Shown: one piece after another, positions 43,995 to 52,975 of the stretch | How positions within the stretch are numbered: position 1 is the first letter of the stretch | Layout of the letters: each line of letters starts with the position of its first letter | Source of the DNA: Shewanella zhangzhouensis | Lineage (GTDB): Bacteria; Pseudomonadota; Gammaproteobacteria; Enterobacterales; Shewanellaceae | Length of the DNA stretch: 64,000 bases | Reading direction: 5' to 3' | Assembly: GCF_019457615.1 (NCBI RefSeq) | Contig: NZ_CP080414.1 | Span: 2,726,501-2,790,500, forward strand | Position numbers and translations under genes: made by a program | The notes under the pieces: generated by a model | What the model was told of the DNA's origin: nothing | Databases searched by the model: none | Seen by the model: the letters and a program-made list of their open reading frames with translations, nothing else

Positions 43995-45119
43995 TTACTC
44001 CGTCGGATTTGCGACCTGATACATCACATAGTCGCGGTAGCCTGTCACTACCCGATAATAACCAGTCAAGGCCTGGTCCAGCTCTGGGTCGCCACTATCC
44101 ACGATAAGCGGTCGCCCTTCAAGGGCTTTAAGCTTTGTTTTGGTGGCAACAATCAAAATATTTTCTTTGCCCACACGCCGAATAAGCGCCGGTGACAACT
44201 GCTGATTACCGCGGCCAAGGATATGACCCTGGCCACCAATGAGGGTGATAACCAGCTTAAGTGGCTGATTTTCGGTTTGCTCCAGCAACTGCTGAGCGGT
44301 CAGATCCGAGGCGATAAGCGTGCGGTCCTGAACCAGATCCACCCCAAGCAGGGTATTATCGAGCCCTAGCTCTTCCATCACGGCCGCCACTGTACTGCCG
44401 GAGCCCATGATATAGAGGCTGTCGTCCATTTCAGAAACGATATCGGCGGCAATATCGGCAAGCACCAGCTCATCGACTTCCTTGCCGCCCATCTTCACAG
44501 CCTGAACATAACGCGGCTCGGCCGGTACCAGCATCTCGCCAAAACGGCGTGCCCTTACCCTGCACTGACGAAAGGCCTCTTCGTCGATATCCATCACATC
44601 GGCGCTCATCAGCGACACCAGTTCGCCCTGCATCAACATCTTGAGCACCAGCCCAGACGCCTTAGGGGTAATACCATAGACACCCGAATGGATTTTTACT
44701 CCGGCCGGCACCCCCAGCACGACCTGCTGCTCATCAACTTCGGCAAACACGTCGCGGGCGGTGCCATCACCACCGGCAAAGAGCAACAAATCCAGGGTCT
44801 CACTGGCCAAGGCCTTCACCGCCTCACGGGTATCATTTGCCGTGGTTAGCTCGCCTTTGGACTGATAGTGCACCTGCACCTCGAAGCCGAGTTCACGGCA
44901 CAGGTCTTCCCCCATGCTGCCTGCGGCAGTATGAATGATAAACCGCGCTTTATAGGGCAGCACCTGCTCCAGCGCCGTGCGCATCCGCAGATGTGCCTTG
45001 GGCTCGGCGCCCCGGGCCAGGGCCTCATCGGCCACGCCGTCACTGCCTTTGAGGGCAACGCTGCCGCCAAGCCCCGCCAGCGGGTTAATAATGAGGCCCA
45101 ATCTGAACTTACTGGCCAT
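43995..45119 (-). CDS. ATP-NAD kinase family protein
   Basis: A 374-residue protein. The N-terminus reads RLGLIINPLAGLGGSVALKG; LLFAGGDGTARDVF (about 115-128) is the GGDGT signature of NAD kinase / diacylglycerol-kinase-like folds; GSGSTVAAVMEELG follows near 240. It is longer than NadK and belongs to the AcoX-like branch, whose substrate is not known. It lies between yfcL and an MFS transporter, in the direction of yfcL. Confidence 0.8.
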   Translation of the reverse strand: MASKFRLGLIINPLAGLGGSVALKGSDGVADEALARGAEPKAHLRMRTALEQVLPYKARFIIHTAAGSMGEDLCRELGFEVQVHYQSKGELTTANDTREAVKALASETLDLLLFAGGDGTARDVFAEVDEQQVVLGVPAGVKIHSGVYGITPKASGLVLKMLMQGELVSLMSADVMDIDEEAFRQCRVRARRFGEMLVPAEPRYVQAVKMGGKEVDELVLADIAADIVSEMDDSLYIMGSGSTVAAVMEELGLDNTLLGVDLVQDRTLIASDLTAQQLLEQTENQPLKLVITLIGGQGHILGRGNQQLSPALIRRVGKENILIVATKTKLKALEGRPLIVDSGDPELDQALTGYYRVVTGYRDYVMYQVANPTE

Positions 45120-45172
45120 GGTTCTCCTCTTACTTAGGGTACGTCTTATTCTGTTGTAACTGTGACTTGTGT

Positions 45173-46342
45173 TTAATGGGCTGCCGCTTCGACTCTACGC
45201 CCGGGCAGCGGCAACACCAACAGCGCCGCCACGAAGGCAAAAGCTGCCGCCAGCACCCAGCACAGGCTTGGGTTGTAGCTGTACACCAGGCCGCAGGCCC
45301 AGGTCCCCAGCGCCCCGCCGACACCGAAGCTGAGACTGGCATAGAGCGCCTGCCCAGTGCTGCGCCGGCTCACATCAAATTGCTGGTGAATAAACTGGAT
45401 TGAGGCGGCATGCACCAAGCCGAAGGTAAAGGCATGCAACAGCTGGCTCAGGGACAACCAGAAGAGACTCTCAACGCCCCAAGCCATCATCAACCATCGA
45501 AATGCAGTCAATAGAATACTGATAAACAGCAGCGGCTTGATGCCGTATTTACCAAGCAGCCTAGGTGCGAGCATAAACATGACGATTTCGGCAATCACCC
45601 CAAGGGCAACAAAGAGGCCTGCGGTGGCCTCGCTGTAACCGGCGTCTTTGAGATACAGCACGAAAAAGCCGTAAAAAGGCCCGGCGCTCATTTGCAGTAA
45701 AATGGCCGACAATAAAAACCAGCCGATGGGCCCGGCCAGTTTGATTTTGACCTTGGGCGTATCGCGGCTTACCTTCACCCGATTGGCGGGCAACGGCAAA
45801 CAGGCCGCCAGCATACCTGCAAAGAGGCCCATGCCTATGTATGGCAACACTTCGGGGCCCCAGTGACCGATAGCAAACCCGGCGGCCACCACCAGCACTA
45901 TGTAACCCAGACTGCCAAAGCTTCTGATGACGCCATACCGCTGGGGCTTATCGCCGAGGGTCTCTAAGGTTATCACCTCAAGCTGTGCCAAAATCGCGTT
46001 CCAGAAGAAGGTGTACACCGTGAGGCTGACCACCATGTACCAGAAGGCGCCCGGATGGAAAAAGCTTAAATAGGTGAGCGCACCGGCACCGGCGCCGATT
46101 TTAATCAGCTCGCTGCGCATCCCGGTTTTGTCGGCAACTATGGCCCACAGATTAGGTGCAATGATGCGGGTGGCCATGAGAATGGCAAGCAGAGAGCCAA
46201 TTTCAGTGGCGTTAAAGCCGCGGGATTCGAAGAAGACGCCAAGGTAAGGCACCATGACGCCGAGAATGGCAAAGAAGAAGAAATAACAGGCGCCGAGCCA
46301 GCGTAACTGAACCTCGGCGCTCATGGGTGCTGTCTTGAACAC
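45173..46342 (-). CDS. MFS transporter (HcaT/LacY-like MFS_1 group)
   Basis: A 389-residue inner-membrane transporter with twelve predicted helices. LRWLGACYFFFFAILGVMVPYLGVFFESRGF at the N-terminus and the YGVIRSFGSLGYIV segment are typical of the phenylpropionate/LacY-like MFS group. The substrate cannot be deduced. It lies 8 bases after aroC in the same direction, so it is probably in the prmB-aroC transcription unit; a role in aromatic-compound export or import is only a guess. Confidence 0.85.
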   Translation of the reverse strand: MFKTAPMSAEVQLRWLGACYFFFFAILGVMVPYLGVFFESRGFNATEIGSLLAILMATRIIAPNLWAIVADKTGMRSELIKIGAGAGALTYLSFFHPGAFWYMVVSLTVYTFFWNAILAQLEVITLETLGDKPQRYGVIRSFGSLGYIVLVVAAGFAIGHWGPEVLPYIGMGLFAGMLAACLPLPANRVKVSRDTPKVKIKLAGPIGWFLLSAILLQMSAGPFYGFFVLYLKDAGYSEATAGLFVALGVIAEIVMFMLAPRLLGKYGIKPLLFISILLTAFRWLMMAWGVESLFWLSLSQLLHAFTFGLVHAASIQFIHQQFDVSRRSTGQALYASLSFGVGGALGTWACGLVYSYNPSLCWVLAAAFAFVAALLVLPLPGRRVEAAAH

Positions 46343-46350
46343 GGTTTTCC

Positions 46351-47448
46351 TTAAGAGCGCATCCCCAGCACAGGCGTTTCGCTGTGCACATGCTGGTTTT
46401 GCGCCCGGTGTCTGAGCAGATGATCCATCAGTACAATCGCCAACATGGCCTCGGCAATAGGCACGGCGCGAATGCCCACGCAGGGGTCGTGACGGCCCTT
46501 GGTAACCACTTCCGCGGTGTTGCCCTGCACCGTCATGCTCTCGCCGGGAATGCTGATACTGGAGGTTGGCTTAAGCGCCATATGGGCCACAATCGGCTGG
46601 CCTGAGGAAATGCCGCCGAGCACGCCACCGGCATGGTTGCTGGCAAAACCTTCCGGTGACATCAGATCACGGTGTTCGGAGCCCTTTTGGGTCACCACCG
46701 CAAAACCATCGCCAATTTCAACGCCTTTCACGGCATTGATGCCCATCAGCGCATGGGCGATATCGGCGTCGAGGCGGTCAAATACAGGCTCACCCAGTCC
46801 CACAGGCACATTGGTGGCAATCACGCTGACCTTGGCGCCTATGGAGTCGCCGGACTTTTTCAGCTCACGCATGTATTCATCCAGCGCCTCAAGCTTGCTG
46901 GCATCAGGGAAGAAAAAGGCATTTTGCTCTATCTGCCCGCGGTCGATGTGCTCAGCCTCAATGGGGCCAAGCTGCGACAGGAAGCCGTAAATCTCGATGC
47001 CGTGAACGGCCTTGAGGTACTTTTTCGCCACCGCACCGGCCGCAACCCGCATGGCGGTTTCACGGGCAGACGAGCGGCCGCCACCGCGGTAGTCGCGCAG
47101 GCCGTACTTTTGCTGATAGGTGTAATCGGCGTGACCGGGGCGGAACAGGTCTTTGATATTGCTGTAGTCCTGGCTGCGCTGATCGGTGTTTTCAATCATC
47201 AGACCGATGGAGGTTCCTGTGGTCTTGCCTTCAAAAACACCAGACAGGATACGCACTTCGTCGGGCTCGCGCCGCGCCGTGGTGTAGCGGGAAGTGCCCG
47301 GACGGCGACGGTCGAGATCATGCTGCATGTCGGCTTCGGTAAGCTCGAGGCCCGGAGGGCAACCATCGATAATGCAACCGAGCGCCACCCCATGGCTCTC
47401 GCCAAAGGTAGTAACCACAAAATTCTGACCTATGCTGTTCCCCGACAT
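46351..47448 (-). CDS. aroC: Chorismate synthase
   Basis: A 365-residue FMN-dependent enzyme converting EPSP to chorismate, the precursor consumed by TrpE in this same window. Signatures: GESHGVALGCIIDGCPPG (about 16-33), DYRGGGRSSARETAMRVAAGA (about 118-138) and RHDPCVGIRAVPIAEAM near 320-336. Located between prmB and the MFS gene; prmB-aroC adjacency is conserved. Confidence 0.96.
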   Translation of the reverse strand: MSGNSIGQNFVVTTFGESHGVALGCIIDGCPPGLELTEADMQHDLDRRRPGTSRYTTARREPDEVRILSGVFEGKTTGTSIGLMIENTDQRSQDYSNIKDLFRPGHADYTYQQKYGLRDYRGGGRSSARETAMRVAAGAVAKKYLKAVHGIEIYGFLSQLGPIEAEHIDRGQIEQNAFFFPDASKLEALDEYMRELKKSGDSIGAKVSVIATNVPVGLGEPVFDRLDADIAHALMGINAVKGVEIGDGFAVVTQKGSEHRDLMSPEGFASNHAGGVLGGISSGQPIVAHMALKPTSSISIPGESMTVQGNTAEVVTKGRHDPCVGIRAVPIAEAMLAIVLMDHLLRHRAQNQHVHSETPVLGMRS

Positions 47449-47521
47449 CCGCGCCCGTATCCTCTTGTCTGTTTAATGCTTAACCTCAGTGGCTTGCCCC
47501 GGCGCTACCGGGGCTGACCCA

Positions 47522-48466
47522 TTATTCCCTATCTTTATAGATGGCGAACAGTGATTCATTTTCAACTAGCTGGTCGCGGGTGAGTACAAACACCCCGTCG
47601 CCACCTCGCTCAAAGCTGACCCAGGTAAAAGGCACTTCAGGGAATTGCTCCATCAGATGCACCATGGAGTTACCCACTTCCACTACCAGAATGCCCGATG
47701 GCGTCAGGTAGTCGGCGGCGTTGGCCAGAATACGCTTGGTGATGTCCAGGCCATCGCGACCGGAGGCCAAACCTATGGCTGGTTCGTGGTGGTACTCGTC
47801 CGGCATATCGCCGATGTCTTCTTCATCCACATAGGGCGGGTTGGACACAATCAGATCGTACTGGGGACCTTTTTGGATAGCAGAGAACAAATCAGACTGC
47901 ATTGGGAACACCCGTTCTACCAGACCATGGGATTCCACGTTAATCTGGGCCACATCCAATGCATCTTCGCTGATATCCAGCGCGTCCACTTCGGCTTCCT
48001 CAAATGTGTGGGCACAGGCGATGGCAATGCAACCACTGCCGGTGCACAAATCCAGAACCCGGTTCACCGGTTTGTTGTAGAGCCAAGGGCCGAAACGGTC
48101 TTCTATCATTTCGGCGATGGGCGAACGTGGCACCAGTACCCGCTCGTCCACATAAAACTCAAGACCGGCAAACCAGGCGCGGTTGGTCAGATAAGGCACT
48201 GGCAGGCGCTCACGTACCCGGCGGATAATCAGCTCAACGATTTTGTGTTTTTCGCTGCTGGTGAGATTGGCGTTAATGACTTCACGGCCCAAATCGTCAG
48301 GCAGGTGCAAGGCATGAAACACCAGAGCGACAGCCTCATCCCAGGCATTGTCGGTACCATGACCGTAATACACCTTGGCATCGTTAAAACGACTCACGGC
48401 CCAACGCAGCATATCGCCAATGGTGCGAAGCTCGGTAACGGCTTCATCAACAAATATCTTATCCAA
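47522..48466 (-). CDS. prmB: Ribosomal protein L3 N5-glutamine methyltransferase
   Basis: A 314-residue SAM enzyme methylating a Gln of ribosomal protein uL3. DLCTGSGCIAIA (139-150) binds SAM and NPPY (209-212) is the catalytic motif. The N-terminal helical domain and YLTNRAWFAGLEFYVD distinguish PrmB from PrmC. It is divergent from smrB, the conserved arrangement. Confidence 0.95.
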   Translation of the reverse strand: MDKIFVDEAVTELRTIGDMLRWAVSRFNDAKVYYGHGTDNAWDEAVALVFHALHLPDDLGREVINANLTSSEKHKIVELIIRRVRERLPVPYLTNRAWFAGLEFYVDERVLVPRSPIAEMIEDRFGPWLYNKPVNRVLDLCTGSGCIAIACAHTFEEAEVDALDISEDALDVAQINVESHGLVERVFPMQSDLFSAIQKGPQYDLIVSNPPYVDEEDIGDMPDEYHHEPAIGLASGRDGLDITKRILANAADYLTPSGILVVEVGNSMVHLMEQFPEVPFTWVSFERGGDGVFVLTRDQLVENESLFAIYKDRE

Positions 48467-48545
48467 AACAAGCTCCCGCTCTAAGGTTTGCGGGCATTGT
48501 AACTGAACTCTGTTCTCTTGGCACAGGATTCAATAAAATAGCGCC

Positions 48546-49076
48546 ATGACTAAGATTATCTCCCACGAAGGCCTGGAAGATTTTCAGGCGCTGGTCGATG
48601 GCATTCGCCCTCTGACACAGGATAAACAACACTTTGGTACGCCGCTGAAAACCAAGGCCGAGCTCACTGAGCAGGCGCCACAGCTCGCGGCCAACCATTA
48701 TTTCTCCGATACCTTTCAGCCGCTGTTGCCGGTAGATGGTCCCATGCGTTGGCGCGCCGATCACGCGGATAATCTGGTGCTTAAACGCCTGCGCCGGGGT
48801 GACTATGTGCCCGATCTGATTCTGGATGTGCATGGTATGCGTCAGACCGAAGCCAAGCTGGAGTTGGCTGCCCTGATTGAAGCGGCGATTCGCGAGCAGT
48901 GCCAGTGTGTCAGTGTGATGCATGGCTATGGCACTGGGGTGCTGAAACAGCAGATACCCCTTTGGCTTGCACAGCATCCCAAGGTGCTGGGATTTCATCA
49001 GGCGCCCAAAGAATGGGGTGGCGATGCAGCGCTGCTGGTGTTGATTGACCTGGGCGACCAGCCCCACAGGCGCTAA
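48546..49076 (+). CDS. smrB: Ribosome-rescue endonuclease SmrB
   Basis: A 176-residue protein with a C-terminal Smr domain. LDVHGMRQ (93-100) and HGYGTGVLKQQI (126-137) are the Smr motifs. In E. coli, SmrB cleaves mRNA at collided ribosomes. The N-terminal extension (residues 1-85) contacts the ribosome in that system. It is divergent from prmB and ends before a terminator. Confidence 0.93.
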   Translation: MTKIISHEGLEDFQALVDGIRPLTQDKQHFGTPLKTKAELTEQAPQLAANHYFSDTFQPLLPVDGPMRWRADHADNLVLKRLRRGDYVPDLILDVHGMRQTEAKLELAALIEAAIREQCQCVSVMHGYGTGVLKQQIPLWLAQHPKVLGFHQAPKEWGGDAALLVLIDLGDQPHRR

Positions 49077-49138
49077 CCGACCCATGCTGCTGGATTAAGG
49101 TACAAACGCAACTCAGGTACTGATGACTAACCCAAAAT

Positions 49139-49165
49139 AAAAAGCAGCCAAATGGGCTGCTTTTT
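49139..49165. terminator. Bidirectional terminator smrB / sixA
   Basis: AAAAAGCAGCC / AAATG / GGCTGCTTTTT between convergent genes. Confidence 0.9.
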
Positions 49166-49205
49166 ATCTCTGAAACTCTTGCTTTTAGGCTCTGGTGCGC
49201 ACTGT

Positions 49206-49676
49206 TCAGCTGATGGTGTGGGGGTTGTGCATCCACACCTGATGGCATTGCTCGGCGTGCTTATCCAACAAGCAAACGCCTGAAGTCGCAAACAGTGGCG
49301 GCTCGATGCCGGCTACCAGCTCGCTCACCAGATACCCCAGCAATGGCATGTGCGAAATCACCAGTACCTTATCCGCCTTGTATTGCTCGGCATAAGCAAG
49401 GATAAGACTCGCTGCCGTAGCCGGATCGGCTGAAGGTACCAACTCATCGGCCGTGACCCACTTGCGGGGTTCAGGGAAATGGGTTGCTACTTCCTGCCAG
49501 GTCTGCTGTGCCCGCAAATAAGGACTGACCAGTACCAAATCAAAATCGGTAACGAGACGATTCAAAAAGTTACTCATGAGCCGGGTATGATAACGCCCGG
49601 TATCGGTAAGGGTACGGTCTCTGTCGGATTGGGCCTGATAACCGGCCTCGCCGTGCCTCATCAAAAATAGCTGCAT
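49206..49676 (-). CDS. sixA: Phosphohistidine phosphatase SixA
   Basis: A 156-residue histidine phosphatase. The RHG catalytic motif is at the N-terminus (LFLMRHGEAG), with a second Arg/His in SPYLRAQQT and ISHMPLLG. In E. coli, SixA dephosphorylates the HPt domain of ArcB and NPr of the nitrogen phosphotransferase system. It is divergent from the M16 peptidase gene. Confidence 0.92.
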   Translation of the reverse strand: MQLFLMRHGEAGYQAQSDRDRTLTDTGRYHTRLMSNFLNRLVTDFDLVLVSPYLRAQQTWQEVATHFPEPRKWVTADELVPSADPATAASLILAYAEQYKADKVLVISHMPLLGYLVSELVAGIEPPLFATSGVCLLDKHAEQCHQVWMHNPHTIS

Positions 49677-49841
49677 ACTTCTTTTGCCGCCTCAACTGTT
49701 ATTTCGCGCCAATTGTAGCCCGAATTGATACTGTGACAAACTGAAAAAGCGTTAATCTTTAGTCGACAGTCCCACGGATTGTTTGCCAAAAACCTGTCTG
49801 CCTATCAATATATAACGAACCCTTGCCGACGGAGACTTGCC

Positions 49842-52631
49842 TTGCCAGTCAACCAGTTCCCTCTCACCAGTCCCAACGATCACCGTCAATACCAGTATCT
49901 GGTTCTCGACAATGCGCTGAGGGTACTGCTGGTTTCGGATCCACAGGCAAGTCAGGCAGCGGCCTCCATGGCCGTGAATGTCGGCCACTTTGACGACCCA
50001 GCTCAGCGCCTGGGTATGGCGCATTTTTTGGAGCACATGCTTTTTTTAGGCACCGAAAAATACCCGGACCCGGCCGAGTATCATGCGTTTATCAATCAGC
50101 ATGGCGGCAGTAACAATGCCTGGACGGGCACTGAGCACACCAATTTCTTCTTTACGATCAATGCCGACGTTTTTGATGAGTCACTGGACAGGTTCAGCCA
50201 GTTTTTTATTGCCCCGGCCTTTAACCGTGAGTTGGTTGACCGCGAACGGCAAGCCATTGAATCTGAATACAGTCTTAAGCTTAAAGATGACGTGCGCCGC
50301 ATGTATCAGGTGCATAAGGAAACGGTAAATCCGGCCCATCCCTTTTCCAAGTTTTCGGTAGGAAATCTTGATACCCTTGGCGGGGATCAGGATGAGCTGC
50401 GCGAAGAACTGCTGCAGTTTTACCAGACCCATTACAGTGCCAACCTGATGACCTTGTGCCTGGTTTCACCCGAGCCACTCACCGCACTGGATTCTATGGC
50501 ACGACAGTACTTTGGGGCTATTAAAAATACCGGACTTAAGAAGCGTTACCCCGAGGTGCCGCTGTATACAGACAACGAACTGGGCACCTGGGTGCAGGCC
50601 ATTCCGCTCAAGGAGCAAAAACGCCTTACCCTCACCTTCCCCTTGCCTGGCATAGATAGATTTTACCGTCATAAACCCCTGACTTTTTTAAGCCATCTTC
50701 TGGGGAACGAAAGTGAGGGCAGCCTGCAGGCTCTGCTCAAAGAAAAAGGCTGGGTGAATCAACTCTCTGCCGGTGGCGGTGTGAATGGTTACAACTTCAA
50801 GGATTACAACATCAGTTTCCAGCTGACCGACAGGGGCCTTGGCAAACTGGACGATATCATTCGCCTGACCTTTGAATATCTGGAGATGATTAAATCCGAG
50901 GGACTTGAAGAATGGCGTTATCGCGAACGAGCAAGCCTGCTTAAACTCGCCTTTCGTTATCAGGAACAAATCAAGGCCATTGATTTGGCGAGCCATTTGT
51001 CAATCAACATGCATCATTATGGCGTCGAAGATCTGATTTTCGGTGACTATCGCATGGACGGACTGGACATCGCAGAGTGCGAGTCGCTGCTGTCACAGAT
51101 GTCACTGGATAACATGCGCGTCCAGTTGGTCTGCCAGGAAGTTGATACCAACCGGCAGGCGAACTGGTATCACACGCCGTATGCGTCCAGACCGCTTGAG
51201 GAGCAAGAGCTTAGCCGCTGGCGCCCCAAGGGGGATACCAATGGACTTAGGCTTCCTGAACCAAACCCCTTTATCGTTGAAGATGCACAGGCACGGCCAG
51301 ATAAAAGTCTCTCACCGGTGCCCACCGTGGTCGCTGAAGCAACAGGTTACAGACTGTGGCACAAAAAGGACGACGAATTTAATGTCCCCAAGGGACACCT
51401 GTTTTTATCGCTCGACTCAGAGCAGGCCAGTCAGGACCCGCGCAACGCCGCTCTGACCCGCCTGTATGTGGAAATGCTGCTGGACTACCTCACCGAGTAC
51501 ACCTATCCCGCAGAAGTCGCTGGCCTTAATTACAACATCTACCCCCATCAGGGTGGATTAACCTTGCATTTGAGCGGTTTCACCGGCAATCAGGAAACCT
51601 TACTCGCGCTGCTTATCAGTAAAGCCAGAGAACGCAACTTCACGCAGGAGCGCTTCAATGTCATCAAACGGCAGCTCCTTCGCAGTTGGTACAATGCAGC
51701 CCAGGCAAAGCCCATTTCTCAGCTCTTTACCAGCTTAACGGTTACCTTGCAGCGGCGCTCCTATGAGCCACTGCGCATGGCCGAAATGCTGGAAGAATGC
51801 ACGCTGGAAGATTTGCATGAGCACGTTAGGGCGTTTTACGAAAAAATCTACCTCGAAGGCTTGGTGTATGGTGACTGGCTCACTCAGGAAGCCAAGGCAC
51901 TGGGGCACCGCCTGAGCCACATCTTATCGCTGGTCTCCACACCAAGTGGCGAGTCTGCCAGGGAGCTGGTTAACCTAACCGGCAAAGGCACCATGCTGCG
52001 CGAGCTCACTATTAGCCATCAGGACAGCGCCATCATTGTTTACTACCAGTCTCCGAGTGCGACCCCAGAAAAAATGGCACTGTTTGCGCTGATGAATCAC
52101 ACAATGTCGTCCACTTTCTTCCATGAGCTCAGAACAGAGCAACAACTTGGCTATATGGTCGGCACCGGCTATTTGCCACTTAACCGGCATCCGGGAATGA
52201 TTTTTTACATCCAGTCACCGTCGGCGGGGCCATTGCAACTTCTTGAAGCCATTGACGAGTTTATTGCTGACTTTAGCTACGCGGTCATGCAAATCACCAA
52301 AGAGCAGTGGGAATCCACCAAGACGGGCCTCATTAACCAGGTGATGGAACATGACGCCAATTTAAAGACCCGGGGACAACGCTATTGGGCAAGCATAGGT
52401 AACAAGGACTACGGGTTTAATCAACGGGAATTGGTGGTGGCCGAAATCGAAAAACTGACACGTGCCGACCTGATTAAATTCATGATGCAGCGCATGCGCA
52501 CCAAGCACTGCGACCGCTTGGTACTCTTCAGTACCGGGGAGCAACACAGGCACCTACAGGCGTTGAGTTCAGACAAGATGATCACAGACCTGCGGACCTT
52601 TAAACTGCATTCGGACAAATTCCATTTGTGA
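49842..52631 (+). CDS. M16 metallopeptidase of the pitrilysin/insulinase family
   Basis: A 929-residue four-domain peptidase. The inverted zinc motif HFLEH gives His61, Glu64 and His65, with the distal ligand Glu140 (ERQAIESEY). C-terminal YMVGTGYLPL and the RTEQQLGY motif match insulin-degrading enzyme and E. coli PtrA. I chose TTG at 49842 because GGAG (49831-49834) lies 7 bases upstream; no ATG precedes residue 43. No signal peptide is seen, so the enzyme should be cytoplasmic, unlike periplasmic PtrA. It is single and divergent from sixA. Confidence 0.88.
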   Translation: MPVNQFPLTSPNDHRQYQYLVLDNALRVLLVSDPQASQAAASMAVNVGHFDDPAQRLGMAHFLEHMLFLGTEKYPDPAEYHAFINQHGGSNNAWTGTEHTNFFFTINADVFDESLDRFSQFFIAPAFNRELVDRERQAIESEYSLKLKDDVRRMYQVHKETVNPAHPFSKFSVGNLDTLGGDQDELREELLQFYQTHYSANLMTLCLVSPEPLTALDSMARQYFGAIKNTGLKKRYPEVPLYTDNELGTWVQAIPLKEQKRLTLTFPLPGIDRFYRHKPLTFLSHLLGNESEGSLQALLKEKGWVNQLSAGGGVNGYNFKDYNISFQLTDRGLGKLDDIIRLTFEYLEMIKSEGLEEWRYRERASLLKLAFRYQEQIKAIDLASHLSINMHHYGVEDLIFGDYRMDGLDIAECESLLSQMSLDNMRVQLVCQEVDTNRQANWYHTPYASRPLEEQELSRWRPKGDTNGLRLPEPNPFIVEDAQARPDKSLSPVPTVVAEATGYRLWHKKDDEFNVPKGHLFLSLDSEQASQDPRNAALTRLYVEMLLDYLTEYTYPAEVAGLNYNIYPHQGGLTLHLSGFTGNQETLLALLISKARERNFTQERFNVIKRQLLRSWYNAAQAKPISQLFTSLTVTLQRRSYEPLRMAEMLEECTLEDLHEHVRAFYEKIYLEGLVYGDWLTQEAKALGHRLSHILSLVSTPSGESARELVNLTGKGTMLRELTISHQDSAIIVYYQSPSATPEKMALFALMNHTMSSTFFHELRTEQQLGYMVGTGYLPLNRHPGMIFYIQSPSAGPLQLLEAIDEFIADFSYAVMQITKEQWESTKTGLINQVMEHDANLKTRGQRYWASIGNKDYGFNQRELVVAEIEKLTRADLIKFMMQRMRTKHCDRLVLFSTGEQHRHLQALSSDKMITDLRTFKLHSDKFHL

Positions 52632-52975
52632 AAGGACACTGGCGTAACAGTGGGGTTAACTCCTGATTGAGCCATCCATACACCTTAAAAAGAGCATCAG
52701 GAAACAGCTATTCGCGACCAATCGTAAGGCAATGTCAATAAACCAGATGTTGCAACGCACCAACTGTTAACTGTGGTCCGAGGCAAAACTCAGCACTCTA
52801 TACATCACCCAAAACCAGCACACACTAATGCAGCGCTCACCGAACGTGTGCTTTTTGTGCATCTGATTGCCTTGAAAAGAAAAATTATTCTCAAGTGTTT
52901 TGACAAATCAGCACATTTCTGAAAAAGTGAGATAACACTTAAGTGCAATCTTTGTACGCATAAAACCTACAACAT
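52632..52975. other. Intergenic region, M16 gene to GGDEF/EAL gene
   Basis: 344 bp without a credible gene. The left part has GC near the window average; the right 120 bp turn AT-rich, matching the start of the next gene. AGCACAC (52817-52823) and GTGTGCT (52846-52852) plus TTTT form a possible terminator with a 22-base loop. A TTGACA at 52900 lacks a well-spaced -10. Confidence 0.5.

Noticed and set aside
52900..52936. TTGACA with GATAAC as a sigma-70 promoter for the GGDEF/EAL gene
   Set aside because: The spacing is about 25 bases, too long for a functional pair.
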